Source of the DNA: Haloferacaceae archaeon
GTDB taxonomy: Archaea > Halobacteriota > Halobacteria > Halobacteriales > Haloferacaceae
Direction of reading: 5' to 3'
Length of the DNA stretch: 5,160 nucleotides
NCBI GenBank assembly: GCA_028274825.1
Contig: JAQCMZ010000061.1
Coordinates: forward strand, 1 to 5,160
Below are positions 1-5,160 of the stretch, one piece after another (position 1 is the first letter of the stretch; each line of letters opens with the position of its first letter). The notes beneath the pieces are model-generated. The model was not told the DNA's origin. It ran no database searches and saw only the letters and a program-made list of their open reading frames with translations. A program made the translations under genes and the position numbers.

Positions 1-1040
1 TTCCATCGTATCTTACAGCCATCTCGTTCAAACGCACTCACACGCGCCGCAGCCACGACAAGAGACTCCAAGTCAGAGGCAACGGCTCCATCAGTCTGTT
101 CTGCCAGGCACTCAATGTGCCCATCGCTCAAGCAATTTGGCCGGTCAGACAGTTGCGCACGGAGGATTGATTCACGGGCATCCCGATCCGGCTTGCCGAC
201 GTGGACCTTTTTATCAATTCTACCCCGTCGAGTTACAGCCGAGTCAAGAGATTCTACTCTATTGGTGGCCCCAACAAACAGAACATCGGATTCTGAAATT
301 TCCTGCAAGTGGTTTAGGAACTCGGCTACGACCTTGTTGTCCTCCTCATGGGAATTACCCGCACTACTGCGCCGCTTGAGAACTGCGTCAAGTTCATCTA
401 AGAAGACGACAGCCCCACCTTCACTTTCAGCTACTGTTACAGCTTCTTCAAATAGTGCGTTGACGCGTGAGGAGCTCTCGTTAATCCATTTCGTCTGGAT
501 ATCGCTCCCGCTTAGCTTCACAAACGGCAGCCCTATTTCGGTGGCTAATGCGCGTGTTAGAAACGTCTTGCCGGTGCCAGGCGGGCCATACAGGATCGTG
601 TTGGGAAGCGGTATATCGAGTGATTCTGCCTTCTCTTTGTCTGTTGTGAGCGGGCGAATAATATCTCGCTCTAGTTCCTGTTTTAGTTCGTGCATCCCGC
701 CCACATCGGCCATCGAAACTTCGGTCTCTCTTGTCCAATCAAATTCTAATTCGTCCCATTCAATGTTGGTTCTCGTGGATGAGCCATCTCTGTCTTGGCT
801 TGTTGTACTACTCTCCTCATTCCTGAACTGTTCGCTACGGTCAGAGGATGGCGGAAAGGGTGCGGCTCCAAGCTTCCCTGTCTCTTCGACCAAGACTCCT
901 GGATTCGAGGGCTGCTCCTCTTCCACCTGCTTCAACTCTCCCGAACCTGTCTGATCGACCCATGAGATCGTCTTCACCGTGACTATCAATACAACAACCA
1001 CGACGAAGACTATTGGAGCAAATTTAACTAATACTGACAT
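1..1040 (-). CDS. Membrane-anchored AAA+ ATPase, Cdc48/Vps4-like (C-terminus beyond window)
   Basis: The minus-strand frame is open from ATG at 1040 to the left edge: 346 codons, no stop. A hydrophobic, valine-rich helix (about residues 7-22) should anchor the protein with the ATPase domain in the cytoplasm. A polar, probably disordered linker follows (about 27-105). The AAA domain starts near DVGG (112-115). Walker A is GPPGTGKT (152-159, K158). The pore loop is KWINES (184-189, aromatic W185). Walker B is VVFLDELD (211-218, E216). Sensor 1 is N260, the arginine fingers are R271 and R274, and a sensor-2-like helix region lies at 316-333. All key catalytic residues are present. Such ATPases form hexamers that thread or remodel proteins. 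The substrate is unknown, and the missing C-terminus could hold a second AAA or protease domain. An in-frame TGA two codons upstream fixes the start. No Shine-Dalgarno is seen. FtsH is less likely, because the helix II and pore-loop sequence is closer to the Cdc48/Vps4 type. Confidence 0.93.
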   Translation of the reverse strand, partial: MSVLVKFAPIVFVVVVVLIVTVKTISWVDQTGSGELKQVEEEQPSNPGVLVEETGKLGAAPFPPSSDRSEQFRNEESSTTSQDRDGSSTRTNIEWDELEFDWTRETEVSMADVGGMHELKQELERDIIRPLTTDKEKAESLDIPLPNTILYGPPGTGKTFLTRALATEIGLPFVKLSGSDIQTKWINESSSRVNALFEEAVTVAESEGGAVVFLDELDAVLKRRSSAGNSHEEDNKVVAEFLNHLQEISESDVLFVGATNRVESLDSAVTRRGRIDKKVHVGKPDRDARESILRAQLSDRPNCLSDGHIECLAEQTDGAVASDLESLVVAAARVSAFERDGCKIRW

Positions 1041-1161
1041 TTTTCAAGGGATTTGACGTAGGGGGACTGTTGGATTCTTTGTACTCGATAACGCTAACCG
1101 CAGCAGCCAGCGTGAACCCGACGAGGGATGCTACTCTGGCACTCTGCGTCGTCTCCCTATC
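1041..1161 (-). other. 121-nt gap with an open stretch lacking a start codon
   Basis: This is the spacer between the nuclease-like gene and the AAA ATPase gene. No strong TATA box sits at the distance expected for a leaderless AAA transcript; the best weak candidate is GTACAAAG near 1073-1083. Co-transcription with the upstream gene is therefore plausible. Reading on in the frame of the upstream gene past its TGA gives 45 open codons to a TAA at 1024-1026. They encode a membrane-helix-like segment (VASLVGFTLAAAVSVI) but contain no ATG, GTG or early TTG. I do not call this a gene. Confidence 0.5.
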
Positions 1162-1752
1162 TCAGCTATGACAATCCTGAACGAACGGGAGTAGTGAGAG
1201 TTCTCGGGGTTCGACGACAAAGTTTTTCGCTGTTCCAGGATGTGGTCGCGGGTCTCGGCCTTTGACGAGGTCTTGAGATGCGTACCCGAGCAGCCGGACT
1301 TTCACACTATCTGGCTCACACTCGATAATGTGGGCGCGGATGTAGACATCAGCGCACACATCCTTATCGGCGCGAACGAGCAGCTGAGGAAGAGTCAGTT
1401 TGTCCGTGGCAGTCGTCTTCACATCGACTTCGACTTTCTTCTCACCCCACAACTCGATGTCGGAACCGTTGTCACCGAAGGGATGGGTTTCGTCATCAAT
1501 ACTGGCATTGTAGAACTCAGCTGCTGCCAGTTCTCCGAGAACGCCTATCTCGTGACTCTCCAGAGAATCACAGTCTCCGAACAGCACACCGCCGTCAATG
1601 TCGGAATACGACTTGTTTCGGCGTTTTGCTATGGCAGCAGCTTGTTTGAGTTGCTCTCCTGATAGTTCGATGACCGGCAGTGACTGCAGCGGCACATCTG
1701 TCGGTCCGAGCGTTTCAGTAGGGTTTTTGGCTTGGGATGTTGTAGTGGACAT
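1162..1752 (-). CDS. PD-(D/E)XK nuclease-like protein, uncharacterised
   Basis: The product has 196 residues and no specific family I can name. After a polar N-terminus (1-28) comes a basic helix (about 33-47). The core then fits the restriction-endonuclease fold: GVLGELAAAEF with E74, GSDIEL with D98, then VDVKTT with D110 and K112. Predicted strands and helices follow, including ADVYIRAHI (134-142) and VRLLGYAS (152-159), and the conserved-looking tail is NFVVEPRELSLL. The E...D...DxK order is that of metal-dependent nucleases, so DNA cleavage is inferred, not shown. I chose ATG at 1752. An upstream in-frame GTG at 1821 would add 23 residues, but these are basic and unlike the rest, and their DNA forms the folded leader. 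The gene follows the helicase-nuclease gene on the same strand but has its own promoter-like region. It could also be a non-catalytic member of the fold. Confidence 0.85.
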   Translation of the reverse strand: MSTTTSQAKNPTETLGPTDVPLQSLPVIELSGEQLKQAAAIAKRRNKSYSDIDGGVLFGDCDSLESHEIGVLGELAAAEFYNASIDDETHPFGDNGSDIELWGEKKVEVDVKTTATDKLTLPQLLVRADKDVCADVYIRAHIIECEPDSVKVRLLGYASQDLVKGRDPRPHPGTAKNFVVEPRELSLLPFVQDCHS

Positions 1753-1772
1753 TGCTGTCTTGTTGGTAGGCG

Positions 1773-1837
1773 ACAGCCCGGTCGCGTGTTGGACCACGCG
1801 GCCCCTTTGATACGGCACCACCAGGGCCTCGGGCTGT
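1773..1837 (-). promoter_or_regulatory. Structured 5' leader: predicted three-way junction
   Basis: Three stems nest in 65 nt. The closing stem is a perfect 8-bp pair, 1773-1780 (ACAGCCCG) with 1830-1837 (CGGGCTGT). Hairpin one is a perfect 6-bp stem, 1783-1788 (CGCGTG) with 1795-1800 (CACGCG), and a 6-nt loop. Hairpin two pairs 1801-1804 with 1824-1827, plus T1806-A1823 past a bulge, around a 16-nt loop. Junction linkers are 2, 0 and 2 nt. On the minus strand the fold begins about 27 nt from the TATA centre, where transcription should start, and ends 20 nt before the ATG at 1752. It is not a tRNA: there is no T-arm. A regulatory role is inferred. Confidence 0.5.
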
Positions 1838-1858
1838 GTTTGAGAGAAGGATACCTAG

Positions 1859-1869
1859 CTTATAATAAG
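1859..1869 (-). promoter_or_regulatory. TATA-like promoter element for the nuclease-like gene
   Basis: On the minus strand this reads CTTATTATAAG, a perfect 11-bp palindrome centred on 1864, inside the most AT-rich part of the window (1861-1920 is about one third G+C by hand count). Archaeal TATA boxes sit about 26-27 nt upstream of the start of transcription, which predicts initiation near 1837. That is just at the first base of the folded leader. Because the box is symmetrical, initiation towards the plus strand is also possible, but no plus-strand gene lies there. Confidence 0.55.
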
Positions 1870-1906
1870 TATGTATTTCTACTCGTTTTCAACTGGTTCA
1901 CCACAC

Positions 1907-1921
1907 GAGTTATCATAACTC
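1907..1921. promoter_or_regulatory. Perfect 15-bp palindrome, candidate operator or activator site
   Basis: The sequence is GAGTTATCATAACTC: two perfect 7-bp arms around a single central base at 1914. Its centre is 50 bp upstream of the TATA centre, about five helical turns, and about 75 nt upstream of the predicted transcript start. A second inverted pair, ACTCGT at 1881-1886 and ACGAGT at 1905-1910, overlaps its edge. This is typical of a dimeric helix-turn-helix regulator site. The position favours upstream activation over simple TATA occlusion. The regulator is unknown. Confidence 0.45.
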
Positions 1922-1933
1922 AAAGAGGTATAG

Positions 1934-1951
1934 GCGCCGTTACTGACGCGC
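1934..1951 (-). terminator. Possible hairpin terminator after the helicase gene (weak)
   Basis: GCGC at 1934-1937 and GT at 1939-1940 can pair with AC-GCGC at 1946-1951 around a 5-nt loop, with one bulged C. On the minus strand the hairpin lies about 40 nt after the helicase stop and is followed by a pyrimidine-rich run (CTATACCTCTTTG), not a true poly-T tract. Archaeal termination depends mainly on T-runs, so this is only a weak candidate. Confidence 0.22.
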
Positions 1952-1992
1952 GAGATTGCTTAAGAGTTGCAGTGGAAATACGGGGGGTCGAT

Positions 1993-4900
1993 TCAGAACC
2001 GTCCGGCAAGGTTAGAGTGGGTAGACTCTTCAATTATCTCGACTTCATCAGCTGTCCATGAGGTTTCCCACGCTTCATCTATCTCGGTGAAGAACAGTGA
2101 CGCACGAACGTCTCGTCCCGTTCCCTGTTGATGTAAAGCGATCGCGTATGCCATCATTTGATTGGCGTAGTATTCCGCATCCTCGTCTATCTCCTCAGCA
2201 GTAACTGATCCAGTCTTGTAGTCGATGATATGGTACTCGTCCGGAGTAATCAGCAGGTGGTCGATATACCCTGCAATCTCTCCATGTTCAAATTCGGCGC
2301 TGACGTACAATTCATCGTACTGCTGCTCAACTGTTGTGGCCGCGGCTTGTGACTCAACGTACTCGATTCCGCGCTGAGCATGCTGCCGTACCCGTCGTTG
2401 CAGGTCAGGAGTTAGCTCCACTTCAGCCCCTTCATCGACAAGCGTTTGCGTCATTAGATTCGCCCACTGTGGTTCCGGAGGACGGAGTTCACACAGCCGG
2501 TGAACCATCTCCCCGAACACTCGTGGACTAACTTCATCCGATTCCTCTTCTGAATGTTCCTGGTCGGCTCGTTGCTCATCATCAGAAATATCCTCTTTTC
2601 CATGCCGGTCGTCAGGACCCTCTTCGATCTCTTCGACGTAGGCTGTCCGCGTCTCCTCGTCGAACTGTAATTCCGAGTATCCGCCGAGTAATGAGGCTAA
2701 ATCGGTTGCTGAGAGTCGAAATCGCTCCGCTGGTAACGACGGTTCCGGTGAGAGCGTAACGGTCGGGTCAGCCTCCGGAGGATCATGCTCCAACTCGGTT
2801 TTCGGGGTCGGAAGTGAGACGTGGTATGAACCGTTCCCGTAGGAGCGGTGGACGTGATTTGAATCTTCTAACTCGGCACAGACCTCGTCGGGTAGTAACT
2901 CTGGCTGCGTCCAGTCGCGCCAGCTCGACGCTGCGTCTGGATCTGGCTCTTCCAAGTTCGAGAACGACGCGGCTTCATCGTCATCTTCGAGATCGTGGAG
3001 ACCGGTGAGCAGGAGGTGGTCTCGTGCACGCGTGTAGGCGACGTACAGGACGCGTTTTTCTTCGGCGCGCTCCTCTCGTCGGCGTCGCTCTCGGAGCGCT
3101 TCACGAGCGATTGTGTCCTCCATCTCGAACGGATCCGACGGGCTCGGTGCTTTCATTCCGACGGCGTGCTGATCGCCGACCTCCTCAAATTCGACTGCCC
3201 CGCTCCCGAGAGCAGCTTCGTCGTTAATCTTCCTGCCAATTCCGGGAACCACAACTAGCGGGAATTCCATGCCTTTCGCGTCGTGGACGGTGAGGATCTG
3301 GACGCCGTCGTCGGTCGTTTGGGCTTCGCTTTCTCGGCCGCCGAGATCGATGCGTTGCTCAATCCGGTTCACGAGTGTGGTGAGGCTTCGGACGCCATCG
3401 TCACTCCAGTCTCGGAGGCGTTGCCGGAATTTCTCGACATTCGCAATCGCTTGCTGTGACCGATCACCAGCACTGATCGACACGAAATACCCGGTATCTT
3501 CGATGATCTGCGTGAGAAACGCAGCCCACGACCCATCGAAGTCATCAGTTCCCTCATCGCTGACCCCCGCGAACCGACGCCACTTGCAAAACAAGTCGTA
3601 CGCCGTTTCGAGTTCTACAGAATCGGCCGCCGCGAAGGCCTCCCATAACGGTTCGTCGTGGATTTTCAGCCGCGCGAGCGTGTCGTCGGTGAACCCGAAC
3701 AGTGGTGACCGGAGGACCGCATATAATGCGCGTTCGTCGTGGGGATCCGCGAGTACTCGGAACAGATTCAGAAGCGCGGTGATTTCGGTCGTTTCGTAGA
3801 AGCCGAGACCAGACGCGACAGAGTACGGGACCTCGGCATCATCCAGTGCTCGTTCGTACGCTTTGAGTTTCGTTCGACTGCGGAGCAGAATAGCGATATC
3901 ACTCGGCTCGATGTGTCGTGGGTCAGGTTGCTCGTCTTCGTCTTCCGACTCCTCGGGATAGACCTCGTATGGTTCGGCCAATACCTGTGAGAGACGGGCA
4001 GCGAGCGCCATCGCCTCCAGTTCGGCGTCATCATCCGGGTCAGCTTCTGCAAACTCCTCGTAGTGGTCGAACCTGTCGGCACGGAGGGACGGATCGGTTG
4101 GAACCGGGAGGTACTCGACACTCCCGATATCGGCCGGATCATCCCTGTGCGGCGACAGTCGTTGTGGGGCTGCCTCGTATGCCTCGCCTTCCTCGTCGAA
4201 TATCGCGTCGAAGAGCTCGTTGATCGTTTCGAGGGCGGTCGGAAGCGTCCGAAAATTCGTGGAAAGCTGATCGTCATCACGCCCATCACCGTCACTGTTG
4301 GCTGTCCGGGAAGTGCGTTCGAGTGTTTCAGCTGTCTCCTGGAACTGCGCGACGTCGGCGTTCCGGAATCGGTAGATGCTCTGCTTGGCATCCCCGACAA
4401 CGAACACGTTCTGTGCATCGAACGTGCCTTTCTCGCTGGCGGTCAGGAGCTTGATGAGATCCCACTGGCGGGGGTCTGTGTCCTGGAATTCGTCCACCAT
4501 CACGTACTCGAACTGCTCGCGTAATTCCCGGCGAATCACGTCATTTTCATCTGCCTGCAAGAACTCGACAGCATGCGAGATCAGATCCGAGAAATCCATG
4601 ACATTCTGGCGTCGCTTCCGGTTCTTGTACTCCTCACTGGCGATCACCGTCAGCTCAGCAAGTGCCGTCACGTGCTGGAAACTGTTCGCTTCCAGTTCAA
4701 GATCGACATTAACAGCGTACTCCTCGGGCTCGATAGCTTCGACGAGTTGCTGAATCGCCTCGTCGAACGCATCCTTCTTCGCATGTCCACTCCATCGCGT
4801 CTTGGCCCCCGTGTAACTCGCATACCGGTCACCGGACGTCGTGAGATGACGACTGAGTTCCGCAATCATCGTCTGCTTCCGGCGTGAGGGGACGCCATCA

Positions 4901-5160
4901 TCGAATCCGTCATCAAGAATCTCGATAGCGCCCTCAACACGCTGCCACGCAGTTCCACCCGTATCAATATCCGGCGGGTACTCCACCATGTCGCTGAGCA
5001 CCGAGACAGCGTCAACGACAGCAGGCTGAGCGAGCCGGTCGGCAGCTTCCTCCCGCTCAATTGGATGCAACTCCGTTTCAACAAACCCGATGTACTCTTC
5101 CAGAGATGCGTCCGCCCACTGTTCGGCCCACTCGATACTTTCCGGTCGCTCTTTGAGTAG
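1993..5160 (-). CDS. AddA/RecB-like helicase-nuclease (N-terminus beyond window)
   Basis: The frame is open to the right edge: 1055 visible residues (numbered from the edge), ending in a TGA at 1993-1995. Family role: ATP-driven unwinding and nucleolytic resection of DNA double-strand ends before recombination. UvrD-type motifs appear in order: Walker B DEFQDTD (223-229), GDAKQSIYRFR (256-266), NFR with R304, TVHDAKGMEF (624-633) and AYTRAR (708-713). A very acidic linker follows (about 843-877). The RecB-type nuclease has H887 in FGEMVHRL, D967 in YIDHL, D980 and K982 in DYKT, and Q1001/Y1005 in QMMAYAI, so both activities look intact. Walker A and the Q motif must lie past 5160; AddA and RecB lengths suggest 100-200 residues are missing. 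A TTG at 5070 is internal, not the start. Bacterial AddA pairs with AddB; an AddB-like gene just upstream is a prediction. The haloarchaeal name is usually just UvrD-family helicase, so I give no symbol. Confidence 0.96.
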   Translation of the reverse strand, partial: LLKERPESIEWAEQWADASLEEYIGFVETELHPIEREEAADRLAQPAVVDAVSVLSDMVEYPPDIDTGGTAWQRVEGAIEILDDGFDDGVPSRRKQTMIAELSRHLTTSGDRYASYTGAKTRWSGHAKKDAFDEAIQQLVEAIEPEEYAVNVDLELEANSFQHVTALAELTVIASEEYKNRKRRQNVMDFSDLISHAVEFLQADENDVIRRELREQFEYVMVDEFQDTDPRQWDLIKLLTASEKGTFDAQNVFVVGDAKQSIYRFRNADVAQFQETAETLERTSRTANSDGDGRDDDQLSTNFRTLPTALETINELFDAIFDEEGEAYEAAPQRLSPHRDDPADIGSVEYLPVPTDPSLRADRFDHYEEFAEADPDDDAELEAMALAARLSQVLAEPYEVYPEESEDEDEQPDPRHIEPSDIAILLRSRTKLKAYERALDDAEVPYSVASGLGFYETTEITALLNLFRVLADPHDERALYAVLRSPLFGFTDDTLARLKIHDEPLWEAFAAADSVELETAYDLFCKWRRFAGVSDEGTDDFDGSWAAFLTQIIEDTGYFVSISAGDRSQQAIANVEKFRQRLRDWSDDGVRSLTTLVNRIEQRIDLGGRESEAQTTDDGVQILTVHDAKGMEFPLVVVPGIGRKINDEAALGSGAVEFEEVGDQHAVGMKAPSPSDPFEMEDTIAREALRERRRREERAEEKRVLYVAYTRARDHLLLTGLHDLEDDDEAASFSNLEEPDPDAASSWRDWTQPELLPDEVCAELEDSNHVHRSYGNGSYHVSLPTPKTELEHDPPEADPTVTLSPEPSLPAERFRLSATDLASLLGGYSELQFDEETRTAYVEEIEEGPDDRHGKEDISDDEQRADQEHSEEESDEVSPRVFGEMVHRLCELRPPEPQWANLMTQTLVDEGAEVELTPDLQRRVRQHAQRGIEYVESQAAATTVEQQYDELYVSAEFEHGEIAGYIDHLLITPDEYHIIDYKTGSVTAEEIDEDAEYYANQMMAYAIALHQQGTGRDVRASLFFTEIDEAWETSWTADEVEIIEESTHSNLAGRF

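Noticed and set aside
481..738. Minus-strand open frame of 85 codons
   Set aside because: It overlaps the AAA domain, including Walker A, in the wrong frame; the product is a basic, arginine-rich shadow.
115..954. Plus-strand open frame of 279 codons
   Set aside because: It lies antisense to the AAA ATPase, is serine-rich and low in complexity, and shows no domain. The minus strand carries every AAA motif in order.
1240..1662. Plus-strand open frame of 140 codons
   Set aside because: It is antisense to the nuclease-like gene, has no recognisable motif and no promoter.
1753..1821. N-terminal extension of the nuclease-like protein from a GTG at 1821
   Set aside because: The 23 extra residues are basic and unlike the acidic body, and the DNA is occupied by the folded leader. 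The ATG at 1752 is preferred, though the GTG is not excluded.
1773..1837. tRNA or tRNA-like gene
   Set aside because: It has an 8-bp closing stem but only two arms, no T-loop consensus and no 7-nt anticodon loop.
3768..4418. Minus-strand open frame of 216 codons
   Set aside because: It overlaps the helicase core in another frame and is rich in R, S and T with no domain: a shadow of the high-G+C coding strand.
4063..4524. Plus-strand open frame of 153 codons
   Set aside because: It is antisense to helicase motifs II-IV, with no supporting motif or regulatory signal.
5068..5070. TTG as the start of the helicase gene
   Set aside because: The frame continues open for 30 more codons to the window edge, and a start here would leave the protein without Walker A.
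1..5160. CRISPR array, insertion sequence, rRNA or tRNA genes
   Set aside because: Reading both strands, I found no regularly spaced repeats, transposase motifs, terminal inverted repeats with target duplications, or RNA-gene consensus sequences.

Overview
The window looks like a haloarchaeal chromosome or large replicon. The predicted proteins are acidic and rich in D/E. Starts lack Shine-Dalgarno sequences, and an archaeal-type TATA element precedes the middle gene. No genus can be named from the sequence. All three supported genes lie on the minus strand, so in transcription order they run from the right edge to the left. Both outer genes are cut by the window ends.

Right (1993-5160): most of a large AddA/RecB-type (UvrD superfamily 1) helicase fused to a C-terminal PD-(D/E)XK nuclease. 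Its N-terminus, with Walker A, lies beyond position 5160. Family knowledge points to DNA double-strand end resection.

Middle (1753-1992 and 1162-1752): an AT-rich intergenic region holds a perfect 15-bp palindrome, a palindromic TATA-like box, and a 65-nt segment that can fold into a compact three-way junction. The junction begins where the transcript is predicted to start. It leads into a 196-residue protein with a plausible PD-(D/E)XK core (E74, D98, D110-x-K112), which I read as an uncharacterised nuclease-like protein.

Left (1-1040): after a 121-nt gap comes the first 346 codons of an N-terminally membrane-anchored AAA+ ATPase of the classical Cdc48/Vps4-like type. Walker A and B, sensor 1 and both arginine fingers are intact. 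Its C-terminus lies outside the window. By hand count of a few 60-base lines it is more AT-rich than parts of the helicase gene.

How they work together: the helicase-nuclease is probably a core repair gene, with an AddB-like partner possibly upstream. The nuclease-like gene has its own regulated-looking promoter and may be co-transcribed with the AAA gene. Whether these two form a functional pair (defence, DNA processing or protein quality control) cannot be settled from this window.
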